DNA of 64,000 bases from Aphelocoma coerulescens (taxonomy: Eukaryota; Chordata; Aves; Passeriformes; Corvidae). This document shows, piece after piece, positions 29,401-44,400 of the stretch; the stretch's first letter is position 1; each line of letters opens with the position of its first letter. A program made the position numbers and the translations under genes. The notes under the pieces are model-generated. The model saw only the letters and a program-made list of their open reading frames with translations, did no database searches and was not told the DNA's origin. The stretch covers positions 46,808,214 through 46,872,213 of the forward strand of contig NC_091017.1 of NCBI RefSeq assembly GCF_041296385.1. The letters are read 5' to 3'.

Positions 29401-32400
29401 TCTATCATTCTATGAACAACTGTCTCTTTTTTCATATTAATGTTGCAATTACCCCCATCCTCTATTCCTAGAACCAAGGTTGTGAAGAAGCTACTGAAGA
29501 GTGCAGCACAAGAATTAATGAACAGGCCAGTTATGCTGTAAATAAGCTTCGCCAGCTAAATGACAAGCTTGAGTATAAGAAACAGGCTCTAAATTCCATT
29601 TGTAATTCACCAAAACCCGACAAAAAGGTACGTACCTTTAGTGTCTTCAGTTCTTCTGTTTGATTTTCTTTTTTTTTTCTTTTTTTGACTATGTGTATGT
29701 TTGTGTAATATCCAGTTGTCACATTTTGGACTGGGTCAGATGGTTATTTCAGTCAACTTGTTAAATAGAATGTGAAATCAGAGCTTAGTTTTAATTGGTT
29801 TTTTCCCCCCATATTTTAAAGCTATTGTAACTAAAATTGTGAATGTGATTTATATTGCTTTGTTGGCCATGGGATAACGACCACTCTCCCGTGGTTTTGC
29901 TGCTTTGTCGGTGGCAAGGCGTGTTTCTCCCTTGCCTCTCTGCCCTGCCGTGCCCGTATTACTCCTCGGGCATCCCGTGCCCGGTGCCGGCCGCTCCGGC
30001 CGCGCTGCCCGGAGGGATGTGCTGGTCAGCTCCTGTGCCCTCTGCTGGCTCTGAGGGGTCAGCACAACTCCCTCATCTGCAGCGGCAGCTCTGACGGACT
30101 TCCTCGAGCTAAGGGATAAAAAACCCCAAACCTGAGGGATGATTTGGAATGATTTCTAACATAGCTAAATTCCTAGAAATGAAATCTATTCCCAGGCTCT
30201 TCAGTCACATGATGTGTACCTGAAAATGATAAAGATGTCTTCAGTAAGGTACATTTCATTAACAGCAATTTCAGGTTCCCATAAAACATACAGATAATCC
30301 TATCTCAAGTGTCTTTTATGCTGGTATTGTGACAGTAGTGTGTAGTTCTAACTTGTGTTTTATTTTAAGGTGAGAGCTGACCTTTAAGATTGCTGTGTAC
30401 TCCAGAAGTTTATGAGGCATCATCGATTCCCTCGCTTGTGATTTTTTTTTGTCCATGTGAATTGTTCTCCCCCTGCTTTTGTACCTTTTCTTCTTTCTGA
30501 GCAGTGTCCCTAAAGACATGAAGCTTGTGTGCTGCACCACCTTTTTCCTACCAATTGTAATGAATAAACTTTTCTCTGCAGATTGTTTCTAAGCTGAAGG
30601 ACGAAATTACTCTGATGGAGAGAGAGCACAGTGACCTTCAGCTGCACATTGCAAGAACAGACTGGTGGTGTGAGAATCTTGGCATGTGGAAAGCCTTCAT
30701 TGTCTCAGGAGAGGTACGGGATTTTTTTCTGGCTTTTTATCTTCTGGGTGTATTCAAACTTGCATGAAAAGCAGAAGAAAAATATGTAGATACTTTCCTT
30801 ATGCCTGTTTATACTTAATTACTTGTCTGGGAAACAACCCTAACCTCTTCTGAACTCCTCTTCTGTTTCCCCAGTGGCTACTATGATGCATACTCAAAGT
30901 TTCCGTTCCTCAGACAGTGCTGTAATGGAGTTATAAAAATTACCTGCATGTACATAAACAAGTTTTGGCACTGGGTAATTTGCTATCTTAGGGGCACCGT
31001 TTTTCATGAGAACTGTCTCCTCCTATATTACCATGCTATTGCACTTGGGTGCAGTTGTGTCTCTGCTATGTCTCAAAGATGCAGTATTTACACTTTTTGT
31101 GGTTTGTATTATTGTATTTAATGGCTGTACAGTTTCAAGGGACTTGAATGCCCAGAAAGAAAGTGCTTTATATCTGTAAGTTGAAGAAGTTGTTACTTTT
31201 TTGTCTCGTTCTGCTGTTCCATTTGGGCATAGGCAGACAATTGTAGAATGCGTGTAAAAAAATTATGATGAAAACAAGAAGTATTACCATCTTCTGGCTC
31301 TCTGTTAACACCTATAAAGGGAACTCAGTGAATGCTTGTTATGTAGTAAGTGCAGGCTGACACACATAAGAAATCTTCTTGACAGTATCACTACAGAGAA
31401 CTAAAGATTAATTGGGCCTCTACTGGCTTGCCTTTATATGCCATTAAGAAAATGTTCCTGAAATGAATATAAATAGTTTTCTTGAGGTAACTTTGTTGGA
31501 GGAAAAAATCTATGCTGTGGAGTTTATCTGGTTGTGTCTTAAGCTCTTGCAAGACAGTGATAGTTCTGTCAACAGTTAAAGTCATTGTAAAAGAAGAAAT
31601 AAATCCAACAGGTCAAAAAATGTAAGGTGCTATTTTTAAAACCAAATTCTTCATGTGGAAACATCTGGATTTGGTTTTGTTTTAATGCTGTTTGCAGGTG
31701 ACACTATTGAGAACTGAAAAATTCTTGTCTTCTAAGAGTTATTTGTAGCTTTTGAAACCTGGTTTTAAAATCTGGTAAATACTGTGTGCAGAAAAACTGC
31801 AGAATGGCAGCTTTCTGCACATATGTAACCAAATACAACTGCTCAGCATCTCTGTCATTACCAGAGGAGAAGGTGGTTTGGCTAAAGTAGAGGGAGGTTG
31901 GAAGAGGCTTTTCATTACTTGCTGCCTTAGCTATAACTTATCAGTAGTACTGGATTGTAATTAAATGTAGGCCTGCATTAATTGTTCTGTTTGCAGCTCT
32001 ATGCTTCAAAGCGTAGGCTGGAGAAAGCATGGGTGTTGTAATTATCTATGTTAATTAATTGCTTGGGAATATTCTAGCTGCAGCTGATGATTTCAGGGGG
32101 CATGAGTAGGTGACATAGTCTTTCTATCTCCAAAATATGTTGTTGCTAATCCCAGAACCTATGATTTTAGAGACAGAAAAACTTGGCCCTATTGTCTTGC
32201 AGAAAAGCTTAGTAAAAGTAAATTTTGCTATAGATCTTGAGCTGGAAGTGTAATAGCTAGTCATTGACCTTTTAAACTGATCTACTACATCAGTTAACAG
32301 AGAATGCATAAAAAATAGTTACTTAAGTCTTGAAAAAACCATGTCCAGATGCTTGTTTGAATCTTTCATTCTTTATAGTTTTGAGTCATTTAAGTATACT

Positions 32401-35400
32401 AGGTCTGTGTGTGTGAACTATGTATATTTTAAAAAATCAGTGTAAATGGTATAATCTCCAGGTGTCAATTGGTAGCTGATATTTCTGATAAAACTTACTT
32501 TGAAGACTCAGTGTTTTGGCTGACTGGTAGAGGTTGAAAAATACAGTAGGAACATGCAGGATGAGGGGGCCTAGGATAACTTGAGTAATTCTGTGACTCT
32601 CTTCCCTGTTACAGGTGTATAACTTAGAGCTGAATAACCTAACTTGCTCTGCTTGCTTTAATGGTTTTGGCCTTGTGTCATTTAATATCGTAGCAGATAT
32701 TCTGTCTCCCTTGTGCAAAGAGAGACTGTTTCAGAACATAACATCTTTTAAAAAATGTATTGTTTTCATAAGAAATTGAGTTTTTAGATCTGAATAAGGT
32801 GAAAAAAATTGCATGTTTCTTGTTGTTACCACACTACACACCTGGGCAAGAGGTGGCTGAAAAGCTGCCCAGTGGACAAGGACTTGGAGGTGCTGGTTGA
32901 CAGCTGTCTGAACATGAGCCAGGAGTGTGCCCAGGTGGCCAAGGAGGCCAATGGTATCTGCAGTTGTGTGGCCAGCAGGAACAGGGAAGTGATTTCCCCT
33001 TGTACGCGGCACTGTACAGGCAGCACCTGAAATCAGGACTAGGAAAGGGTTAGGAAGGTTGGGAAAAAGCTGGATGACTTTTTGTGTAGGAGCATTAGAA
33101 GCACAGTGCAGTCTCATCGTGGGGCATGCAAGGTTTGGTGCTCAGCAGGAACTCTGGGCTTTGGCTGTGACCCTTGGAGCACCTTTTGGCTGGAAGCAGT
33201 AGGTAAGCTGGTGGCTTGTCAGATGTGCAGTTCATCCTGAGGGGCTGCAGGTCTGTCAAGGGTAAATGCAACCCTTGAATACATTAGGAGGGGAGTTTCC
33301 ATGCAAGATGAGGAAGTGGTACAGTTGCTTTGCAGGTGCTGGGCTGTGTCCCTTGAGAAGGGTGGATTGGAATGAGGATCTTCTCCCATGAGAAGTAGTT
33401 CTGAAAGCACTTCTGTTTGCTTAACTTAGCAAAAGGGAGAATCAGAGGAATAGGGCTCTCTAGTTTGAATTCATTCATGATAGTTGTACGAGATGGTGCC
33501 TGTTAACAGCAGAGGACTAGGTCTCCTGGTTTAGAAGACCTCCTAACATTCCTTTTTTTGTGTTTTCCAGTTGACTCATTAATTGGGAAAAACAAATTCA
33601 CAAGTACATAAGTTGGTAAAAAATTTTGCATTCTTAAGAAGATCCTGAACACTTTCAGTATTTATATGAGGGTATTTGAGGGCAATTGAAAAAAAGCTGT
33701 AATGTATCTACATCTAGTAATTGGAATTTAGATGATTTTGCACATAGACCCTAACTTGAAGCAGGAGTACTAAATCCTCCCACCTTGAGAATGTGCTTTT
33801 AGAGGGATTACTCTCTCCTGACAATTACAGTTCAGATGACCCTACACGTGCAAATCCCTGCCCTGGGAACAAATTTGGCATAGGGAATCATAGGCATGAC
33901 TCAAATCACCAGTTTCAGCACTGATCTCCCAGTATTCAAAAATGACAGCCAGAAGGTGTTTGTGAGTCACCTAAAAGCACCGATCCAATCTAGCTAGGGC
34001 TAGACAGGGCAGGGACTGTCCCAGACGATCCCAGTTCTTCTGTGCCATGTCTCTCTGACCTGCATCTTGGAGGCTGTTCAAGCATCTATTTCTGCAGCAG
34101 TCTGGCAGGAGATAGGCACTTCTCCAAATAGCTGCACTGAGAACCAGGCACATTTTCAGGCATTGAGGCTGGTGCTTTGTATTCTGTCTGAGTGCTGCTG
34201 CAGCTTTTTGACAGAGATACGTGAAATCTGGGCCTCAGAATTGGCTTCCTGGTGGCCCATGTGCAGCTTTATGAGGAATGCATCACAGGGAATATTACCA
34301 ATGTACAGCTCTGAATAGCTTAAAAATATGAAGGTACATTTCAGCCTCATGGCTTTTACAATGGGGATGTAGTTGCTCGTCAAGTTATTAATCAATAGTA
34401 TTGTGTTGTCAGATATCTACAGGCTTCTCAGAAAAAGTATCATAATTATATAAATGTTAAAGTTTATTCTTATCCTAATTAGATTAGTTAAATATTCTTT
34501 AAAAATGCTTTAAAGTTACAACTTTGCTCAAAAAGACTGGGAGTGGTATTTTATAGTTAATTTTTTGTTATTTGCATGTATATAAAGACAAGCATTCTAG
34601 TCTTGACAAGAGTCAAGTATTTTATGCATTTCCCTTATTTGCCTTTCATAATCAATTTGGGTGTCCCCTCAAAATAAGTAAACAAAAATTTGCTACCAAT
34701 AGGACAGAAGGATAAAATCCTTATGTCAATCCTCATACCAAATTAAGAAATAGTGTGATCAGACTGCTGCCATTTCTCAAGAAAAATTGTTTAACTTTGC
34801 TGTAGTTTTCCCATTTGCACAATGTGGTTAATTGCTTCTCCTTCCTCTGACTGAGGATTGTAGTTTGATTCATTAGTATTTTTGTAAAGTTGTGAGTCTC
34901 TCAGAAATAGACACTGCATGGATACCACAAACTGTGCAAGCAGAACTGCTCAAGTGAGCAGAGAAATTGCTCTGTGACAGCACCAGCTGTCACAGAGCCC
35001 AGCTGCAGAGCTGCTGTGCCCAGTGTGTGGGTGAGCCTTAGCAGGAGTGCTGGGAAGGGAGGGTGGGAATAAAGGGAGAATGCTCAGGTAAATGCAGATA
35101 GGAGAGTTTGAGTATTGATGAGCAATCAGAAAGCTACACGGTAGGTACCTTAAAAACCAAAATAATACACCCAGCTGTTTGAAGAAGACATGTCAGGGAG
35201 ACTTGATTGCTGGTGGATGGTGCTGCAAAACTGTATGTAAGGTGTAATAGTGGTTAGCTGGAGGACTGATTCAGGACTGGCATAGCATTTTGGGTGAAGG
35301 TCAGTTCACTAGGGGAATTGCTCCACATGTACCTTTCAAATCTCAAGAGAAGCGTGGGACTGATGACTGAGTTTGCAACCCAGTCATCTGGCAGCTCAAA

Positions 35401-38400
35401 TGTTCCACTGTTTACTTTGAACAGAGATTACCTTACCTGTTTCTTTTTTCCCCCCACAAGGTTTTAGAAGAGAATGGAGAACAAGTGCCCTGTTACTCTG
35501 TCATGGTGAGTTTACAAGAAGTCGGTGGAGCTGAAACTAAGAACTGGACTGTTCCCAGGAAGCTCAGTGAGTTTCAGAACCTACACCGCAAACTCAGTGA
35601 GGTACGAATCCTGGCTATGGAAGGGAAAAGATACAAATTTCTAAAATGTGTCAGAATGATAAAAATTTAATGCTGCCAATTTTAATGCCAGCCTTTTGGC
35701 TTTTAGCCCTTTACAGCTAGATTTCTATCTGCATATTTCTGGTCTCTAACAGATGCTTATAAAACTTGTTTACAATTATTTTTTCCCCTTAATAATGTAT
35801 TACTGGGCTAACCCCATTTCAAAATGGTATATGCTCTGTGTGGATACAAAAATGCTGCTAGCAAGGATTTTCCTGCTATTTTCTAAGTCCGTGAGAGACT
35901 TTTCTCTCTCACAGAAGAGGTAGCAGTTATGTAAACAATTAAATACCTGCAGCCTTGAAAAGTCTTGTTTATACTACAGTAGAAAAATATTTTGACAATG
36001 GATGTTTTAGGATTTTAGCCAATCACCCCCAAGGGGTGGCTGATCCTTTGTCCAATTAGACTATGAAGAAAAAAGTCTATAAAAGAGTTTGTAAAATAAT
36101 TAAATAAATCAATCTTGCTGCACAATTCCTGCCTGCTGGATCTTCTCTCCTCCTCCCTATGGCTGTGGGACACGGTGATATACCCTAGGGCATTTTTATT
36201 TTTTTTAATAGCTCTGCACTGTCACATAAGAGCCTGCTATAAGAACTAGACTTTGTGTCTGGCTTCTAGGGAAGTATTAGAAATGACAGCTTTTGGGGAG
36301 AGAGAAAGTTGGGATTCTTTTTATAGTGCTTTAACCTTTCTGTCTGATAAAGGATAGATAATGGTGGTGTAAAGGGAAAGGGTGTAGATGTGTCAGCCCA
36401 TAGTGGGAAAGGGAAGGTGTTTTCTTGAGAAGGGTGTGGAAGGGAGATGAGAGCACAAGGGAGTCTCTCCCTTTCCCTTCTGAACCACCTTTCTTTTTCT
36501 CTGCATACATGTTAATTGAGCTCTCTCTTCTCTTACACAGTGTTTTCCGTCATTAAAGAAAGTTCAGTTGCCTTCTCTCAGCAAGCTGCCCTTTAAATCC
36601 ATTGACCAGAAATTCATGGAGAAATCCAAGAACCAGCTTAATAACTTTCTGCAGGTAAGAAAACAGAGACAAAACCAACAGACATCTAAACAGAAGAATT
36701 GAGAGCATGGTGTGTCTCTATTGCTTAAAGAGAGAGCCTAGAACAAATAGGTCAGATGTAAGGTTTGACACTATAAATGTCAAAGTTGTCCAAAATTCCT
36801 GAAGTTGAGATGAGTTTGACTGATAGTAACCATTCCTCTGTGGTAAGTTGATTTAAACTTTGATTAATTAAGAAATCATAAATAATGAATTCTTTAATTG
36901 CCACTTGCAGCTAAAACACTTCACAACAAATCTCTTCTAAATGAAAAATTTTAATAAAAAAAGAAAGTTGTAAGATTAAAAGCTTTATTCTTACTAGTTC
37001 CAGTACTTTAGAGCTAGCTTCTTAAAGTATCTTTGTGAGATAGGGATTTTTTTTCTCACCCTACCACTGAGCTGTGACTTAATCAGTTTTATTGGATGCC
37101 TCAACACATCTTGTTCCTTAACAAGAAATATTTAATTGACATGTTGCTGTGTTGTGATGTGTCATTATTTTTATTTCATAGAAATTACTCTCTGATGAAA
37201 GACTCTGCCAGAGTGAAGCACTTTATGCCTTCTTGAGCCCTTCCCCAGAGCACCTCAAAGTTATTGATGTGCAAGGAAAGAAGTCGTCATTTTCACTCTC
37301 CTCATTTCTAGAACGACTTCCTGGTGATTTGTTTTCTCATCAGGAGGTAAGTGGTAGAAAAGTAATCTTCCCAAATTTAATTACTTATCCAAAGCAAGCA
37401 GGGAGAGTCATTAGTATTTGAATGGCAGGCAATATTTCCAAAGGTCATTTGTAATTTACTCTAAGTGAACAAAGAGTCAGAAGTAAGAGCTGCCTATGAA
37501 TTTAAAAGGTGCTTATTAATAAAACAGGTTTCCTGCCTTTTGGTAAATGCATATAGGCAAATGTGTAAGCTATTGCAGATAAAAAAGTTGCAGTTAATGT
37601 GGGATTGTTTCATTTTTTATAGCAGAATTTTCCACTTTTTGAGTTCTGGACATGTATACTTCAGAGGGGTTTTGGCAGGTAACAGTAATTTTCACTTGGG
37701 AATATTCTTTTGGCAGGAACAGCTGTGTATCCTTAATAATTTCAGGACAACTTCTGAAGCAGAGGTAGTTTTGACAAAAAACTGTTGGCAAATAGTACAG
37801 GCTTACTGAGGGAAACTGCAAATGCAGGCAAGAGCCTATGTGGGCAAACCAGTTGGAAAATTTGTTATTAAGCCATAAAAACCCATTGTCTATGAAAATG
37901 CAATGAATAATAGATTAGTGACTAAAATAGCTCATTGACTATATTGACCATAATTCCATGGCACTCTATTCTGTGTTGTTCTTATTCAGATAATGCAACA
38001 TTCAAGGAGCTGTTTCTAGTCCCCCTTTTAGTTACAGGTTATACAAAATTCATATGAAATAGTTAATTTCTTACATGCTGTAGTTGTCTGGAGTGGATGG
38101 GTGTTGTGCAGGATAACTGGAGTTTGGGGAACATGTACAGTTCTAGCCTTTTAATAGGGAGAAAGGTGGTCTTGCATCTCAGAAATAAAATCCTATATAT
38201 ATCTTTCAAAATTATACTGTACTTGCATCTAGATGCTGAATGCATGTGCCTCATTTCAGAGCAATAAATATAAAGAAAGTTTGAGAAACTAGTTTTACAC
38301 TTCAGTAGAAGTACTGGAGTTCTAAAATCCAATGTGCTTTCGCTAAAGTGACAAGTAGAAGTAGCATAAAAACATTGAAGTGTGAAGCTATTTGTATTTT

Positions 38401-41400
38401 GCTATTTAATTGAAAAACATCCTCAAGACAAAGCCAGACTGCATAGATATTGTATTATGTGAGTGTGTAGGAGGAAATAGTTAGGAAATACAGGAGCAGG
38501 AAAGAGAATTTTTAATAATAGTGTGTGAGAGGAGAAAGAACAAATAAACAAAGCAGAAATTATGCAACCGATACCAAAAAACTAAGGGAAGTAGAGCAAA
38601 AAATGCCCACAGAGTGTGGCAACAGAGGAGTTGGAACATAACTTCTTACTGAGTTTAAATTTAATACTGTTTATTACTTGTGGGACTAGGAGCTTAATTC
38701 TGGCCAGAGTGTATTATGCCAGGCACTGTGCAAATGCAGACAAAGACCTACTTCATATTTGTCTTCCTTCTCTTCTCCCTTCTTTCCTTAAGCTTACACA
38801 TAAGAGAAGACAACAGAATACAAATGGTGGGAACTGTTAGACCCTCTGAATGAGTGTGTCAAATGATTGTCCTAATGTGAAAATAATAAAATAAAATGGA
38901 GGGAGAGGGATTGTGAGGCAGTCTGGGATTAGCTCTGCTGTTTCCTGGACTCCCATGTCTTTCAGTAAGGGCTTTCGATCAGCTCAGTCTTGCCCAGTTG
39001 ACAGCATCTTGGACCAGATTTAACTTTCCTAAAGCAGTCAAACTAGGGTTAAATCGTTTGGTACAAGGTCATAAATGAAGTTAGTTGTGTTAAACCATAC
39101 ATAAAGCTGTTATAATTTTGTTCTTTTTGTAACTGAGAATTCCTGGTTTAGTTTGTATTTTGGACTTTGTAGTAGAGAATGCTCTCATTCAACTTTCTCT
39201 TTGCCTTTACATCTCATATCTCATCTCATATCTCATCTCATCTCACATTTTCCAAATATATGTCAGAGGAATAGTATTACCTCTTGAGTGTTGTTTTCAG
39301 GATTAAATACTGCAGCAATTTCTTTATATATACAACTCCTTGGACAGGGTTAGCTTTAGAATGTATTTCTTAGCTCTCTACACCAAAACCAAATCAAAGG
39401 AAAAATATAGTTGATATTATCTAGAAAGAAGGGCTTTTAGGCTTATAAACTTACTGGCTAGAAAATGCACTGTAGTGTAAGAATTTACACTTCCTGTTGC
39501 GTTTTCTAAATGACAGGAAATTCACTGAATAGCAGAAAAAAACCCCAATATTAGATGATCAAATTATGAGGACAAAAGGAAGAGATGATTGATATCTCTG
39601 AAAACCAGGCTGAAGAAGAAAATTTGCACATCATTCTGACCATTCCTGATCCAGAGACAGGGACATTGCACCAGCCTCAATGGAGGTCAGGTGTGCCTCT
39701 TCAGCTTTGCTCTAAGCATAGGCGGGCAGGGGAAGATCCAGGAAAGCAAAGGGATGTGTCAGCTGCCATGCGTAATGATCGACGTTGTAGTCCTGATCCT
39801 GAAGCAATCTTCATGACACCAAGAAACAACCTGCTGTCTGCCCTTCATTCTTGAATAGATGGTACTGCCAGAACTGAGGTGGTTCAACCCAGTCATCTTC
39901 TGGGAGTCTGTCTGAATAACTCTTCTCCTTATGGTGCCCTGAGCTTCGGGATCCTCAGGCTCAGGTCATTATGTATCGCAGTACTGTGTTTCTGCCTGGG
40001 ACTGTTTCTCATTAATATTGCTTGTCTCTGCAGTGGCCAGTTCCCTTTCCACTGCTGGGTTTGGTTCCCAGTTTACTGCAAAGACAACTGGCTAGTGCCT
40101 GATCGCACTGAATGTCTTCAGCTGTGAAAGCACAATCTGTTCTCCTGGGGAGCCAGCAACCTGCTTCTCCCTGTGCAATAACCCTTTTCTTCCTAGCTGT
40201 TTGCAACGCAAACAGCTCCAGCTGGCTAGCTCCCCATCCTGGATGTTTTCTGCGGGTGTTGTGTCAGAGGAGGCTTTGCAATCACAAACACCTCTGAGTG
40301 CCATCTCATGCTTACAGCTCTCACCCGTTTCCTAGCAGTACATGACTCCCACATCACCTGCTTTCTTTTATCCAGCTGGTGTTGGTGGGGCAATATAGGC
40401 AGTAGATCCTGAAAATTTGGGCAGAATTGAGGTGCTTGCTGGGGCCAAGGCTGCAAGGAGAAGATACAGCAGTGATGATGATCCCAGCAGTGCAGAGTGT
40501 CCTCATCACTCTGGTCCAATGGGAAGTGCAATCCCTTTTCAAACTCCCTAGTGATGTTCCTGTTTGCCAGGTCCTGCTAGCAGCAGTTGTTGGCTCTAAC
40601 TCTGTTCTTTGAGAGGACTGGCTGTGCTCCTTTGCCAGAGCATGGCAGTAACTGAATCCATTCTGGAAGAAAGATGGGGAACTGCAGTGCATACCCATGT
40701 TGTCCTTCTCTTCCTAGGAAGAAACGGAAGAGGACAGTGACCTGTCGGACTATGGAGAGGAGGTAGATGGGAAGAAGGACTCTCTTGCTGAACCGTGTTT
40801 CATGTTGATTGGAGAGATTTTTGAACTGAGAGGAAGTAAGCTGTAAACCTGCTCAATTGCTGTTGGGATCTATTGGCTCTGTGGGACACTTCTTAATTCA
40901 GATATTTTTGCTGTTTCAATAAGTGGAAACATTCTTGCAATCTATATGGCCAGTTTGTTGGGAAGCAAGCTATTCCTCAGTAGTTCACAACTTTGGAGCT
41001 TTCATTCAAAAGTGAAATTCCAATATAAAATGGCAAAAAAAATGTAACTGGTAGGGGAGATCATTTGCATTTAATATTTTTAAAATTTTCATGAAAAAAA
41101 TTGAAAAAAAGGAGAAAAGGACAGTAGTATACTTTTTGTAAATAAGCTGTTCATTAGATTGTATGAATTCTGAGGAAGGAAAGATGGCTTTATTATAGAA
41201 CATGTCTCTTTAATGACTTATTAAAATGACTTTAATATCCATTTTAAGTGAATTATATATGCATTTTAGTTCTGCTATTTGTATAATGAAAATGATACTA
41301 GAATTGTGGTATCTTTTAAACACTGGAATCCCCCCCCCCCTCCAAAATGTAACTGAATGATGGTAATAAAGAAAACTATTTTTGTTTCTTTTTGAATGTG

Positions 41401-44400
41401 CAGCCACACATGATGCTCTGTAAAATTATTTACAGGGTAACTATTACAAAATGTGGCACCTTCCAAAAATGGCAGATGTATCTTCCAAATATAGACTTAA
41501 TTGTGATGGTGAACAGCATGAAAGAAAGATTAACCAGTAATTATTAGGAAGCACTCACATTTGTTTCCTTTATTTGTAATGGAAAGCTGACTGCTTGGTT
41601 TGAGTGAAAATGTTTTCAGAATTTTAATGGTGCTGCCATGAATACTTTATACTAAATAGGTATGAAAAAGGTGTGAAGTTTGAGGACATTGGTTTTTTTG
41701 TAGTAGAAAAAGGGTTTTGAGTAGTTGTATGGCTCAATAAACTTGAAATATTCTTACATATAAAAATTTACAGTATAACCTAGAATGCATAGTATTTGTA
41801 TGTTTATGTAATCTGGAAGAATTAAAAACCATACAGCAAACAGTACAAGGAATGTAATCAAGAAAAATGGAACCTCTGTACAATTACTGGAATCTTAGAA
41901 AGGGTTATAACCATGCGTTTACTCCAGGGGTGGGTTGTTTGGGTTTGGTTTGGTGGGAGGTAGGGGGAAGGTTTTGCACGTGATCATGGGTTCTGTAATG
42001 TTATTAACTTCTTGGTCATTATTTTTTATCATTTTTCATTGTTCTAGTGTTCAAGTGGGTCAGAAAAACATTAATTGCACTAGTACAAGTCACTTTTGGA
42101 AGAACTATCAACAAGTAAGTAGCTGTTGCTTTAACTGAACCTTCATCATCATTCTATGAAAAAAAAAGCTGAGAGCAGAACTGTTAAAAAATAATCTGGA
42201 CATCTTGTATGGTAATCTGCATTTGTGTTCCATAGCTGAATTTGCAAAGATGTTATGTTTATTAGAGAAAACATAGATATGTGAATTATCTTCATGTTGC
42301 CAAGTGAGGCCTGCATGAGGCATACCTGTCTGTACATACCTTCATGTGGAAAGCTGTATCACTGGTCAGAAACAATTTTTAGAAGTATTCTGCCAGCATA
42401 ACAGACTGTTCTTCATCCAGTCAGTAACTAAATTTACACATGCCAGTATGGCTTTTAAAGCTTCTTATGTATGTTATGTAGCAGTAAATTGGACTGGTCT
42501 CAGACAGTATCCACTCGCTGAGTTTTAAATTGATTGGTTCATTTGTTCATACCCTGCTGGTAACTGGAAAATGCCTGAAGGAGGACAGAGAGGGAAAGAA
42601 TGTGTGAGCATAGCTTGCATGCAAAGTTCCTATGTGGCTTTTTACATGTACGTTGACTTTATATTTATTGATTTTAATGGATTTGGCTTTATGGCCCAGT
42701 TCAGCAGTACTGACTGGAGCCTGCTCTTTACCTCAGATTCATGGTGCTGAAGGCTACAGTGAGTAGTGCAGCCACAGGAGGAGGCTGCTATCTCCATTTG
42801 TAATCCCTTCAGTAATGTGCTTTGCTATCTGTGAAGGAACTTACTGTGCTTCTATCAAAACTGTCTGTTTTTATCCTAGCAGGCACATCTCTGCAGGCAA
42901 CTAGTTTGGAGTTTGCTACAATTATTAACCTGATTTTCATGTCTTTTCCTGGTGGAGCCTTTGTACTGCCATCCTTGAAATGTAGTTTTGACGCACATTT
43001 CAATGTAGTACTTGTAATTTGTAATGCATGTTTGTGGATTACATTGAAAAGTAGCCTTTTCCAGGTCTAAGTCAGGTATCTGGAGTGACCTAGATCCTAG
43101 AGCACCCAGAGCTGAATATGACCTGCTGTGATGCCAATGAAATCAAGCCAGCTATATTGGCATAATTACATGAAAAATAACATCTCTTCCACTACTTTGA
43201 GGAGTAAAAAGAGTAAACTTGTATAAACTTGCATAAAACATGAAAGACTAGCTCCGATGGGCTCCCTTCTACACTTCTTTACAGGCAAATCCGTGACACT
43301 GTACACTGGATGTTCAGTGAACCAATGCTTGTTTACTACATTGGTGTGTTTCGAGATGCTTTTTGGCCAAACGGAAAGTTAGCTCCACCACCGAGAGCCA
43401 AGAGTGATGAACAAAAGCAGGAGACAAAACAGAGAGCACAGCAAAAACTACTTGAAAACATTCCAGGTGAGATCACTTTGATTCTGCTTAAAGACAGATT
43501 TAATAACTAGTAAAGAAACTGGTTAATCACATTATTTTCCTGTAGAGTTCTAAATTATGGTTATTTGCATAACTAAGGATGATTTTGGCCTTAGTCTTTG
43601 CCTCTCCTGCCTGTCTGATAAAAGGCATGCATTAAGATATTATTGGTGGATGCAAAATTAAAATTTCTTTATCTCTGTGTATAATATTCATCAAGGAACC
43701 TCAGTTGATTCTCTCTCTGCTGGTTCTCTGTGAGCAAATATGTGGCTCTGCCACTTGGAACTACTTGCCAAATAGGGAGGGTGCCACCACCCCAATTACT
43801 TCTTCCTGTTACGTTTCAAAGTTGGAGAGAGAGGGATCTACCCACACTGTCAGTGCTGTGTGTTGTTGTCTATTTCTGGTAAGAGGTCTCAGGGCACTGA
43901 ATGTCAGAGTGACCTGCAGCCTGGGCAGAAGAAGATCCTAGATGGAATGGGTTTTTCCGTACCTTCCTTTGCCTACCCTTATCTCCCAAGCCTAGGCAGC
44001 TTCCTCTTCAGCCAGCGCATTTCTGGGGCACCATTCTGAGATGCTCCCTCCTGTCCCACTCACAGGACAGGAAGTCCAGTCACATATTTCTGACCCTTCA
44101 GAGATCATGTAACCCAAAGGCACCTAACCAAAAAGATCCAAAATCATTACTTTTAGCACTTGGAAATGCACTTAAACATAGCCTGAATGCTTTATCTCTG
44201 CTCCAGCTGAAGAGAGCGAGCTATTTTATGGCTTCACTGAGGTATCTCATATAACCCCATGCCTTAGGTAGTTTAATCAAATTTTACTATAAAAAAGGAG
44301 TTGGTATGCATGCAAAATATTTGCCACTTGATGTATAAACAACCCTCCATTTACTCCCCGTGTTATATACTCACCTACTTACCTAAACAGCCTTTCATAG

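Noticed and set aside
32731..33117. 128-residue minus-strand frame
   Set aside because: It is antisense to the CR1 ORF2 remnant, so it is not a gene.
40012..40698. Several overlapping 60-114-residue frames on both strands
   Set aside because: No frame is favoured and no known domain appears. The stretch is only less AT-rich than the rest of the SNX25 intron.
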